Positions 1 to 6,112 are shown, numbered from the stretch's first letter. The stretch is 6,112 nt of DNA from an uncultured Blautia sp. (GCA_934378195.1 CAKRPO010000088.1:1-6112), one strand, 5' to 3'. Notes: a model not told the origin generated them from the sequence alone. Numbers and translations are program-made.

Positions 1-791
1 AAATTCCCCATAGACTGTGATGGAAAATAGTTACGAAGATTTACCGGAATCATCAGTGCAATTGGCCTCTTCTGACGATTCTTCGGTATCTCCTCATGTA
101 TTGAACAGAGCAGCATTGCTGTAAGAAATACGGTGATCGACACACCATAAGAACGTGCCTTCGTCAGTGTTTCTTTTACCGGTATAACGACCTCTGTGAT
201 CTGCATATCTGCTTGTAATAATTTCTCGCCTTTCAGCTTCACTGCTGCCGGTTTTTTCTCTTTGTTTTTCGGAATATCCGAGGAATAATACTGTGAAAAG
301 CTGTCCTCTTCCTGTGCACCCGGAGTCGTTTCTTCTACATGTTCAACCCGCGGAAGATCTGCAGATGGGTGCGCCAGAATCAGGTAATTCTGCACCAGTT
401 CACTTAAAAAATTCATCGCTCCCGTACCATCTGTCAAAGCATGATATACCTCAAAATTGATACGATTTTTATAGTAACTTACCTGAAAAAGCAACGTCTT
501 CTGATCTGGTATATAAAGGCTGCTGCACGGTGGTCTTTTTTCCTGTTTTACGAGTGCACGAATATCTCTTCTTTCCAGATAAAACCAGAACAATCCCTTA
601 CGCAGAACAGCCTGAAACAACGGATACTTTTCCATTGTCTGATCCAGTGCCTTCTGCAGAATCTTGCTGTCTGCTTCTTCTTTTAACTGACAGTAAAATC
701 GAAATACCCTGGTATCATTTTTGCCTGTGACAAGAGGAAATGCCAGTGCTGCGTTATCCAGTTTTCGCCATTTTGAATATCCTGTTTCCAC
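1..791 (-). CDS. Alcohol acetyltransferase-like acyltransferase, partial (C-terminus beyond window)
   Basis: Open from a GTG at 791 to the window edge: 263 codons plus two bases, no stop. Seen: HALTDG at residues 118-123 fits the HxxxDG catalytic motif of the CoA-dependent acyltransferase / NRPS condensation superfamily (H118 as general base). The N-terminus has WRKLDNAALAFP (8-19), and the cut end PVNLRNYFPS (249-258) matches the conserved PVNLR segment of alcohol acetyltransferase (AATase, PF07247) and wax-ester-synthase-like proteins. Known of the family: transfer of an acyl group from acyl-CoA to an alcohol or related acceptor; members are usually over 400 residues, so the last third is probably missing here. 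Start choice: no ATG lies between the upstream stop and GTG, and the first in-frame ATG is codon 53, which would delete the conserved N-terminus. An AAAGGAAG sequence (809-802) lies about 10 bases upstream. The gene sits 3 bp after the hydrolase and is almost surely co-transcribed and translationally coupled. Acceptor unknown. Confidence 0.85.
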   Translation of the reverse strand, partial: METGYSKWRKLDNAALAFPLVTGKNDTRVFRFYCQLKEEADSKILQKALDQTMEKYPLFQAVLRKGLFWFYLERRDIRALVKQEKRPPCSSLYIPDQKTLLFQVSYYKNRINFEVYHALTDGTGAMNFLSELVQNYLILAHPSADLPRVEHVEETTPGAQEEDSFSQYYSSDIPKNKEKKPAAVKLKGEKLLQADMQITEVVIPVKETLTKARSYGVSITVFLTAMLLCSIHEEIPKNRQKRPIALMIPVNLRNYFPSQSMGN

Positions 792-794
792 GTT

Positions 795-1736
795 TTATTC
801 GCTTCCTTTATGCAAAAACTTGTTCATGATCTCAAAGCTCTCCTGTACATGCAGGAACTTAATTCCCAATGCAAAATAACCGTGAAGTGCATCTGGAATC
901 CGATGTATTTCCACATAATTTCCTGCTTCTTTCAGACGTTTCCCATACTCTTCTCCTTCATCCCGAAGAGGGTCAAACTCTGCTGTAAGAATCAATGTAT
1001 CCGGAAGATTTGTGTAGTCTTTTTCAATAAGAGGTGCAAAATACGGGTTCTTCCGATCTTCCTTGCATCTCTCATATAAAATCAGATAATCTTCCATTTT
1101 TACTGCCGTCAGGAGATAATCCTGTCCATTTTCTTTTACTGATTTGTAAGGCGATTCTTCTGTATAACAGTTATTCAGTGCCGGATAGATCAGAATCTGT
1201 TTCCTTGGTGTAAAGTCACCGGTATCTCTGGCTTTGAGGCATACCGCCGCTGCCAGATTTCCTCCGGCACTGTCTCCAATAATCGTAATCTTGTCCGGAT
1301 CCGCCGGAAGAATCAGATGTCCTGTATAAAGTGCTCTGGCCGCCTCATAACAGTCCTCAAATGGAACCGGAAAGCGGTATTCCGGTGCCAGACGATACTC
1401 TACAGACATCACGATATGCCCTGTAGACTGTGCCATCCGACTACATACACGGTCATAATTCTCTACGCTCTCTGTCACCCAGCCGCCACCATGAAAGAAA
1501 AGCAGGACCGGATATTTTTCTCCCTCTACAGGCTCTCCGCTCATTGCCTCTTCCGACGGAAAATACAGCCGTATTGGCACCTCATGATTACCATTATAAA
1601 CCTTTGTATCTAATGTTTTAAAAAAGATTCTCATTGCATCCAGCTTCTTGATATCTGCCAGCCGACGCGACGCCTCCACCTCTATATTTCCATAAGATAG
1701 TGCATGTAAGATTGTTTGCATTGTCTTTGAAATCAA
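795..1736 (-). CDS. HSL-family alpha/beta hydrolase (esterase/lipase, Abhydrolase_3)
   Basis: A 313-residue cytoplasmic carboxylic-ester hydrolase of the hormone-sensitive-lipase (bacterial family IV) type; no signal peptide. Seen: oxyanion-hole motif HGGGW at 82-86; the family stretch EYRLAPE at 113-119; nucleophile elbow GDSAGG at 154-159 with Ser156; acid Asp255 in EFDPLRDE; base His285 in DALHGY. The triad is therefore complete and the length is normal for the family. The N-terminal ~60 residues would form the cap over the active site. The start is TTG at 1736: AAGGAG lies 7 bases upstream, whereas the next in-frame ATG (codon 6, 1721) is 22 bases away. The gene is first in an operon with the acyltransferase downstream, behind its own near-consensus promoter. 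Known of the family: hydrolysis of short- to medium-chain acyl or acetyl esters. The natural substrate cannot be read from sequence; deacetylation of a glycan or small molecule is equally possible. Confidence 0.93.
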   Translation of the reverse strand: MISKTMQTILHALSYGNIEVEASRRLADIKKLDAMRIFFKTLDTKVYNGNHEVPIRLYFPSEEAMSGEPVEGEKYPVLLFFHGGGWVTESVENYDRVCSRMAQSTGHIVMSVEYRLAPEYRFPVPFEDCYEAARALYTGHLILPADPDKITIIGDSAGGNLAAAVCLKARDTGDFTPRKQILIYPALNNCYTEESPYKSVKENGQDYLLTAVKMEDYLILYERCKEDRKNPYFAPLIEKDYTNLPDTLILTAEFDPLRDEGEEYGKRLKEAGNYVEIHRIPDALHGYFALGIKFLHVQESFEIMNKFLHKGSE

Positions 1737-1743
1737 ATGTTTT

Positions 1744-1749
1744 CTCCTT
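1744..1749 (-). promoter_or_regulatory. Ribosome binding site deciding the TTG start of the hydrolase
   Basis: AAGGAG on the minus strand, 7 bases before TTG at 1736-1734. This is ideal spacing for TTG and far too distant (22 bases) for the nearest in-frame ATG, so it fixes the start at the non-ATG codon. Confidence 0.85.
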
Positions 1750-1777
1750 GTCTGTGAGAATTAATATCTTAATCAAC

Positions 1778-1806
1778 ATTATATTATCTATTCTACTCTT
1801 TAGCAA
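1778..1806 (-). promoter_or_regulatory. Sigma-A-type promoter for the hydrolase-acyltransferase operon
   Basis: On the minus strand, -35 TTGCTA (1806-1801), a 17-base spacer and a perfect -10 TATAAT (1783-1778). The predicted transcription start is near 1771, giving a leader of about 35 bases that includes the AAGGAG site. It sits wholly within the 118-bp gap after the GGDEF gene. I see no terminator in that gap, so some transcripts may also arrive by readthrough from the GGDEF gene. Confidence 0.8.
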
Positions 1807-1854
1807 TTTGATTTTTGTTTTCTGTTTTGGAGTCAAAAAACCTGTCAGCAAAAC

Positions 1855-3459
1855 TTACCGTTCTTTGAGTTTCTTTTTATTCTGATACATCATCTCATCT
1901 GCACGTTCGCGCACTTTTTCGATATCCGTATCTTCTGCTGTAAAAAATGCATAACCACATGCAATCGAAGCTTCCGTTGGAATGATATTTTTATTATTAA
2001 ATACTTCTACATCATGATGCATCTTCTGGACAAAACGTTCTACGTTGAAATCTTTTGCTTTCGGAATAATACAGCAGAATTCATCTCCACCGATGCGATA
2101 ACATTTTCCAAATCGCTCAAAAATATTCTCTATGATATGGGCGGAATTAACAATATACAAATCTCCTGTACTGTGTCCATAAGTGTCATTACATTTTTTT
2201 AAATTATTCAGGTCAAAGGTCACGATCATATGGTTTTCCAGTTTCTTTGCATTATTGGAAAAGTAATCATATGCATTTCTGTTATATAATCCTGTCATAG
2301 AATCATTGAGTGCGAACTGTTCCAGTTCAGCAACCCTGCGTCCCTTTTTTATACTTTCAATTGCCTGCTTTGCGGATTCTCTTCCAAGGACAACTATAAA
2401 TACAAGAAAAGAAACACTTCCAAATATACCCGCATTATTGCTGGTTTTATAAAATCTTCCCATATCCACTATCGTGGCAACAATGATCAGAGCAAGTGCT
2501 CCCACACAGGATTTAAATCGATGGTCAACCTGATGCTTCACAATCTTGGTTATTATGACTACAAACACATAGATCAGCATAATGCCTATTATCATGTGTG
2601 TCATCCACAGGCTTCTCCTGAACTCATATATACCTGTAAAATTAAGTACATAACTTACAATGATAACTCCGAAATTAATATCACATATTCTTTTCCAGTA
2701 CCACTCATCTTTTATCTCGAGGAAACTTTTCACAAACATAATAAAAGCGATTGGCATTACCATCAAAAATACAAATGCTGCAAACGCAGATGCCTGCCTG
2801 TTTGCGATCACAAGTGCCGTCACATTTGTCTCATTTGTCGACCACAGTCCCAGCAGAATCGAAAATACTCCCAGATATAACAGAGTGCCATCTATTCGAC
2901 TGCTTTTGTGTATGATAGCCCAGTAAAGGACAATGAACAGCCCCACCATCAAAGTGAGCATACTGATAATAAACACAGGCATTGACTGACGCAGGAGTGT
3001 GGCATATATCTCATTTCCTGTTCCAACATAGAATTTGTTCAAATGACCGGCAGTTTCCGGATAACACGCTGTCAGACAGACTTCTATCTGCGTTGCATCT
3101 TCCGGCAGTTTCACAAAATTCCAGACATTCCCGGTTGTATGCCCCCATATTCCGCCTGTATAATTCAGCTTATATATCTGTTTTCCATCTGCAAATACTT
3201 CTACCCACTGATGGGACGTAAAAAATACAAGTGAATGCCGGGCTTCCCTGTCCGCATCTGCTGTAAAATAAATCTGCTTTGTTCCATCATCCTGCTCCTG
3301 TATACGTTCAGGTTCCCAGAGTGTAAGTCCTTTTTCATCCGGTACATCCTTTGCTGTGGAAACCACACAGATAATTAATATAAAAAATAATGCGCCAAGA
3401 ACACCTAATAACCTTTTCTGACTTTTCAAAAGTTTTTCATTTATCTGTTTTTCATTCAT
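1855..3459 (-). CDS. Membrane receptor diguanylate cyclase (extracytoplasmic domain, 7TM, GGDEF)
   Basis: A 534-residue integral membrane protein predicted to make cyclic di-GMP from two GTP. Seen in order: a short basic N-terminus and membrane segment at 17-34; a beta-rich extracytoplasmic region at about 37-155; seven hydrophobic helices at about 161-183, 191-207, 224-245, 260-275, 285-306, 316-333 and 344-359; a short signalling helix at 360-382; then a GGDEF domain opening with DSMTGLYNRNA (386-396). Catalytic residues are all present: metal ligand D416, substrate residues N424 and D433, signature RIGGDEF at 455-461, and late YQNK at 525-528. Spacing matches PleD exactly (recalled numbering), which puts E448 and G451 where an inhibitory RxxD I-site would be; that site is absent. 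There is no EAL or HD-GYP domain. The layout resembles 7TMR-DISM receptors, where the outer domain senses a ligand, possibly a carbohydrate; the ligand is unknown. ATG at 3459 has AAGGA 7 bases upstream. Monocistronic with its own promoter, though it may read into the hydrolase operon. Confidence 0.93.
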   Translation of the reverse strand: MNEKQINEKLLKSQKRLLGVLGALFFILIICVVSTAKDVPDEKGLTLWEPERIQEQDDGTKQIYFTADADREARHSLVFFTSHQWVEVFADGKQIYKLNYTGGIWGHTTGNVWNFVKLPEDATQIEVCLTACYPETAGHLNKFYVGTGNEIYATLLRQSMPVFIISMLTLMVGLFIVLYWAIIHKSSRIDGTLLYLGVFSILLGLWSTNETNVTALVIANRQASAFAAFVFLMVMPIAFIMFVKSFLEIKDEWYWKRICDINFGVIIVSYVLNFTGIYEFRRSLWMTHMIIGIMLIYVFVVIITKIVKHQVDHRFKSCVGALALIIVATIVDMGRFYKTSNNAGIFGSVSFLVFIVVLGRESAKQAIESIKKGRRVAELEQFALNDSMTGLYNRNAYDYFSNNAKKLENHMIVTFDLNNLKKCNDTYGHSTGDLYIVNSAHIIENIFERFGKCYRIGGDEFCCIIPKAKDFNVERFVQKMHHDVEVFNNKNIIPTEASIACGYAFFTAEDTDIEKVRERADEMMYQNKKKLKER

Positions 3460-3513
3460 CTGTTCATCCTTAAATAAGTTTTTAGGAAAAATCTGATATA
3501 TTTTTCTTCTCTA

Positions 3514-3541
3514 ATTATAGCAGAAATCTCTTTATAACCAA
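3514..3541 (-). promoter_or_regulatory. Extended -10 promoter for the GGDEF gene
   Basis: On the minus strand, TGC (3522-3520) directly precedes a perfect TATAAT (3519-3514), giving an extended -10. The best -35 is a weak TTGGTT (3541-3536) with a 16-base spacer. The predicted start is near 3507, with a leader of about 48 bases. A strong -10 with a poor -35 is typical of promoters helped by an activator; the tandem repeat just upstream fits that idea (inference). Confidence 0.72.
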
Positions 3542-3551
3542 AATATCTTTA

Positions 3552-3567
3552 TCACAAAATCACAAAA
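3552..3567 (-). repeat. Tandem TTTTGTGA repeat upstream of the GGDEF promoter
   Basis: Two exact, adjacent copies of TTTTGTGA on the minus strand (3567-3560 and 3559-3552). They end 10 bp before the -35 hexamer, so they lie at about -45 to -60 from the predicted start, a usual activator position. An AAAATATTTT palindrome (3564-3573) overlaps the distal copy. The repeat is directly visible. Its role as a binding site or an AT-rich UP-like element is inference, and short AT-rich repeats also arise by chance. Confidence 0.5.
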
Positions 3568-3598
3568 TATTTTTCTATCATTTTTCAAAAATCAAATG

Positions 3599-3624
3599 AA
3601 AAAGCCAGCGGCAAAACCGCTGGC
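3599..3624 (-). terminator. Intrinsic terminator of the SEC-C / histidine phosphatase operon
   Basis: On the minus strand, GCCAGCGG (3624-3617) pairs perfectly with CCGCTGGC (3611-3604) across a five-base TTTTG loop, and TTTTT (3603-3599) follows at once. It starts 14 bp after the phosphatase stop codon. The plus-strand reading lacks an adjacent T run, so it should work only in the minus direction. It separates this operon from the GGDEF promoter about 60 bp further on. Confidence 0.95.
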
Positions 3625-3638
3625 AGATTATTACTTAT

Positions 3639-4367
3639 TTAGTCATGACGTTCATCATTATCATAACATTCGCAGAACCTTGCTGCAAAAGCAGGTGGTT
3701 CATTGTGTGCATATAAATGAGAAATATCTCCATAAGAACTCATTCTGAAACTTGCAATTCCCCTGCGGCGTTCTTCTGAAGTCAGTGTCGTAACAGAACT
3801 TGGTGCAGCACACATGCCATGCCAGAGTACCATTGGAGATACACTGAGAAGATGACTGAGAAGCACACAGCCAAGACCAAAATGACAGAAGAAAACAAGC
3901 GTATCGTTGTTGGCCTTTTCTGCTCTGTAGTAGTGCCCCTCTCGAACATAACCATGCTCCGCAAGAACTTTGTCAAATTCCCCGGTCACTTTGTCATAAT
4001 AATATTTCATATTGGCTTCCTGCATCCGCTCGTTTTCAAACCAGTGATCATACTGGTAAAAACGTTCATCCATCGTCCAGTCCTGTGGCAGCCAGTCCCA
4101 CGCACAAATCTGATGGTCTGTCACATCCGGACGGTTGATCAGGATATCAAATTCCCGAAGCCAGTCACATTCTTTAGCAGTCCGATTCATTTTTTTCAAC
4201 GTAAGGGACGCAGTATCCTTTGCACGTCCCATCGTTGAAACGTAAAAATCTTTTATCTCGAGTTTTGAAAGCTTTTCGGAAAGAAATTCAACTTCTCTCC
4301 AGCCTTTTTCAGTCAGTGAATCTATTGAATAATCTGGATCTCCATGTCGTACAATCAATAATTTCAT
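3639..4367 (-). CDS. Histidine phosphatase family protein (phosphoglycerate mutase-like)
   Basis: A 242-residue cytoplasmic member of the histidine phosphatase superfamily (PF00300), whose members transfer phosphate through a phosphohistidine. Seen: N-terminal LIVRHGDP with R7 and catalytic H8; second phosphate-binding Arg R48 in STMGRAKDTA; probable acid E72 in LREFD; second core His H162 in FFCHFGLG. The core is therefore intact. Between E72 and H162 lies an enlarged aromatic-rich segment (W90, W92, W97, Y104, W109, Y122-Y124), probably a lid that sets substrate choice. The tail after about 222 is specific to this subfamily. MKLLIVRHG is a standard start for the family; AAAGGG lies 12 bases upstream of the ATG, a rather long spacing. 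It follows the SEC-C gene by 66 bp with no evident promoter and is followed by a strong terminator, so it is probably the last gene of that operon. The substrate is unknown: a sugar phosphate, nucleotide or phosphoprotein are all possible, and a glycolytic mutase role is unlikely. Confidence 0.9.
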   Translation of the reverse strand: MKLLIVRHGDPDYSIDSLTEKGWREVEFLSEKLSKLEIKDFYVSTMGRAKDTASLTLKKMNRTAKECDWLREFDILINRPDVTDHQICAWDWLPQDWTMDERFYQYDHWFENERMQEANMKYYYDKVTGEFDKVLAEHGYVREGHYYRAEKANNDTLVFFCHFGLGCVLLSHLLSVSPMVLWHGMCAAPSSVTTLTSEERRRGIASFRMSSYGDISHLYAHNEPPAFAARFCECYDNDERHD

Positions 4368-4433
4368 CTTCTGTTTCAGCCCTTTCTATGCATCTAAGTC
4401 CTGTAACATAACTATTTATGAAAATGATTCAAA

Positions 4434-6101
4434 CTACTTTCTTCCACAGCATTTTTTGTATTTTTTACCACTTCCACACGGGCATGGATCATTTGGGTAA
4501 ATTTTCTTTTTCGGCTGCATATTTACAGTATTATTTGTCGGAACATTCGCCATCGGAACAAAAGACGGCATTGTCGGAGCTGACGTCGCCATATTCTGTT
4601 CAGATATACGACTCACCTCATTTGGTGTATATCCACGAAAATCAAGCATTCTTGTATTATTGTTTACTTCCATCATAATCGGAGCAAAACGTTCCATCTG
4701 GCGATCAGAATCAAAGACAACCCCACGTTTATTAAACTCCTCCATAATATCAGACAGCATCCCATCCATGGAAAACTCTTTGTATACAATATAAAGAAGC
4801 TCTTCAATTTTTTCTTCGTCGAGCTGAAGTTCATCTCTCAGGAAAGAAGACAGTTTCCTGTAGGAAATATTCCGGGAAGGATATCCATGTTTGGAGTAAT
4901 CCAGAATCTCATCTACTGTCGGAATATAAAACTCTCTGTCCCCCTGGAATTCTTCGATTCTTTCATAAAGATTATCCTGTAATACAGCCTTCCAGATCAG
5001 CTTATCTTCTTTAATGATGCACATGTCATCTTTTTCAGCAAGTTCATGCAGAATATCCAGAAATTCTTCATAACTTACTCTGAAACCGTCACGTTTGCGA
5101 TACATGCGGTATACAATCTTAAGCGGTGCGATTGCATAAATCAGTCCCATCATGCTCTGACAGGAACGCATCCAACTGAGTTTGCGGCATTTTTCCTGTA
5201 ACTCAGGAGTATTGATCTGCTGATAAACAGTGATCACTTCCTGCGGTACTTCTGCATGATTGTCGCTATAGGCTACAATATAGCCTTTATTGCTGAACCA
5301 TTCCAGCTCTTTCCAGTCCTTATGGGATGCCGGAAAACATTTTCTTGTCGTTGCACGATCAAATGCTTCAATCTCCCATTCATCTGCCTGCAGGAAAATA
5401 GATTTCATAACTTCCGGCTCCAGAACTTTATTCGCAATGCGCTCTGCAAGTTCTTCTTTATCGAGTCCATCACATGCAATCTGTAATTCCTTCGCACTTT
5501 CCACAAGATCTTCCTTATTATAAGAGTTCAGATAATCTTTGACTTTCGGATCCCTGCTAAAAGATACTTCCTGCTGTTCAGAAGTCATATTTTTTTCCAT
5601 CTCAGCGACTTTTTTTGCAACCACATCCGCAATTCCAAGAACACCGTATTTCTTTTCCAGTTCGGTGTTCTTTGCCTGCATGTCCACAGTCCAGAAGGAA
5701 TCCTCTGCACCTTTGGTTTCTTTAATGATTACAGGGCTGTCTGTTTTTTCTTCATCGGTTACTTTCTTTTCGATATCAGTACGATATTCTGGCAGGTCTT
5801 CTCCCTTGACTCTGAAAGTAAACCATGCTTCTGTATCCAGAAGCTCGGATATCTTTTTATCTTTTGCTTCCAGATATTCATAGCTGCCTTTTACAGATTC
5901 TTCATCCTGTGCTTCCAGATTCTGCAGTCTGAGTTTTTTCTGGAAAAATTCAAATTCATATTTTTCTGTATCTGCATACTCCAGAATGTCTTCCATCATC
6001 GTAGCAAGTTTCGCAAAATCTGCGTCTGCCGGTACCAGGCAGCGTCTCCATACCGGAGGTTTTGTTCCTTTTCTTGTGATTTTTAACTGATAAAATTCCA
6101 T
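4434..6101 (-). CDS. pRiA4b ORF-3-like domain protein with C-terminal SEC-C zinc-binding motif
   Basis: A 555-residue soluble protein without signal peptide or membrane segments. Seen: residues 1-155 follow the plasmid pRiA4b ORF-3 fold (PF07929), opening with YQLKITRKGTKPPVWRR (4-20) and VPADADF (23-29). The later family signature, remembered as YDFGDxWxH, is degenerate here (FRVKGEDLPEY, 96-106). Residues about 187-227 (KEDLVESAKEL, then DKEELAERIANKVL) look like a SAP or Rho-N type helical unit. Residues 230-500 are an alpha-helical, acidic region ending in NNTRMLDFRGYTPNEV (481-496), a motif I associate with Firmicute SEC-C proteins. A Met/Pro/Thr-rich linker (about 500-530) leads to the SEC-C tail, with C540, C542, C551 and C552 in CxCx8CC spacing. 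SEC-C binds zinc and, in SecA, contacts SecB and ribosomes; the function of this protein is unknown. ATG at 6101 has AGGG 7 bases upstream. First visible gene of an operon with the histidine phosphatase. Confidence 0.9.
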   Translation of the reverse strand: MEFYQLKITRKGTKPPVWRRCLVPADADFAKLATMMEDILEYADTEKYEFEFFQKKLRLQNLEAQDEESVKGSYEYLEAKDKKISELLDTEAWFTFRVKGEDLPEYRTDIEKKVTDEEKTDSPVIIKETKGAEDSFWTVDMQAKNTELEKKYGVLGIADVVAKKVAEMEKNMTSEQQEVSFSRDPKVKDYLNSYNKEDLVESAKELQIACDGLDKEELAERIANKVLEPEVMKSIFLQADEWEIEAFDRATTRKCFPASHKDWKELEWFSNKGYIVAYSDNHAEVPQEVITVYQQINTPELQEKCRKLSWMRSCQSMMGLIYAIAPLKIVYRMYRKRDGFRVSYEEFLDILHELAEKDDMCIIKEDKLIWKAVLQDNLYERIEEFQGDREFYIPTVDEILDYSKHGYPSRNISYRKLSSFLRDELQLDEEKIEELLYIVYKEFSMDGMLSDIMEEFNKRGVVFDSDRQMERFAPIMMEVNNNTRMLDFRGYTPNEVSRISEQNMATSAPTMPSFVPMANVPTNNTVNMQPKKKIYPNDPCPCGSGKKYKKCCGRK

Positions 6102-6108
6102 GTGTTCA

Positions 6109-6112
6109 CCCT
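6109..6112 (-). promoter_or_regulatory. Ribosome binding site of the SEC-C gene, cut by the window edge
   Basis: AGGG on the minus strand, 7 bases before the ATG at 6101. It is the visible part of a probable GGAGGG-type site and supports that start. The rest of the site and the promoter lie beyond the window. Confidence 0.6.

Noticed and set aside
441..730. Short plus-strand reading frames
   Set aside because: They lie opposite the acyltransferase, which is continuous and carries HxxxDG and PVNLR motifs on the minus strand.
1618..1851. A 77-codon minus-strand reading frame across the gap before the hydrolase
   Set aside because: It starts at a TTG without a ribosome site, reads through the hydrolase promoter and leader, then overlaps the first 40 codons of the hydrolase in another frame. 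Its sequence resembles no family I know.
1810..1854. Possible terminator hairpin after the GGDEF gene
   Set aside because: Only a weak AT pairing of GTTTTG with CAAAAC is present, with a long loop and no T run after it; not enough to call a terminator.
3460..3638. The longest intergenic region checked for a riboswitch or small RNA
   Set aside because: Apart from the terminator, tandem repeat and promoter it is plain AT-rich sequence with no further GC-rich stem or conserved riboswitch core.
3819..4238. A 139-codon plus-strand reading frame
   Set aside because: It lies wholly inside the histidine phosphatase gene on the opposite strand, whose protein has clear catalytic motifs. The plus-strand product is low in recognisable structure.
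5539..5883. A 114-codon plus-strand reading frame rich in Ser and Phe
   Set aside because: It is antisense to the SEC-C gene, and its Ser/Phe bias is what is expected from reading Glu/Lys-rich coding sequence backwards.
1..6112. A novel multi-gene defence, mobile or biosynthetic system
   Set aside because: No transposase, integrase, nuclease, toxin-antitoxin, CRISPR or phage gene is visible. The genes fall into three separate units of known families, so a single new system is not supported by this window.

Overview
The window looks like a stretch of chromosome from a low-GC Gram-positive gut anaerobe, most likely a member of the Lachnospiraceae (Clostridia). This rests on the AT-rich base composition, AAGGAG-type ribosome binding sites, strong TATAAT promoters, and the protein families present. 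It is an inference from style and content; no marker gene is present, and genus cannot be given. Every gene I can support lies on the minus strand, so the window is best read from 6112 down to 1.

Reading in the direction of transcription there are three transcription units. Unit 1 (6101-3639): a 555-residue protein that joins a plasmid pRiA4b ORF-3-like N-terminal domain to a C-terminal SEC-C zinc-binding tail, followed after 66 bp by a 242-residue histidine phosphatase. It ends in a textbook intrinsic terminator at 3624-3599. Its promoter lies beyond the window edge. Unit 2 (3459-1855): a 534-residue membrane receptor with an extracytoplasmic beta-rich domain, seven further membrane helices and an intact GGDEF diguanylate cyclase domain. 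It has its own extended -10 promoter (3541-3514) with a tandem 8-bp repeat just upstream of the -35. Unit 3 (1736 to beyond base 1): an HSL-type alpha/beta hydrolase with all catalytic residues, starting at TTG. It is followed 3 bp later by a GTG-started acyltransferase of the alcohol acetyltransferase / condensation superfamily (HxxxDG motif), which runs off the left edge of the window. This unit has a near-consensus promoter (1806-1778).

The units do not form an obvious single system. Unit 3 is a plausible two-gene ester-metabolism operon, with one enzyme that hydrolyses esters and one that forms them. Unit 2 is a self-contained signal-to-c-di-GMP module. Unit 1 pairs a putative protein- or nucleic-acid-binding adaptor with a phosphatase of unknown substrate. 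Intergenic spaces are short (3, 118, 179 and 66 bp), and no stretch over 300 bp lacks a gene. I see no RNA gene, mobile element, CRISPR array or phage gene. The most unusual points are the degenerate signature motif in the pRiA4b ORF-3-like domain, the cyclase's lack of the inhibitory I-site, the repeat at its promoter, and the single same-frame stop that separates the hydrolase from the acyltransferase.
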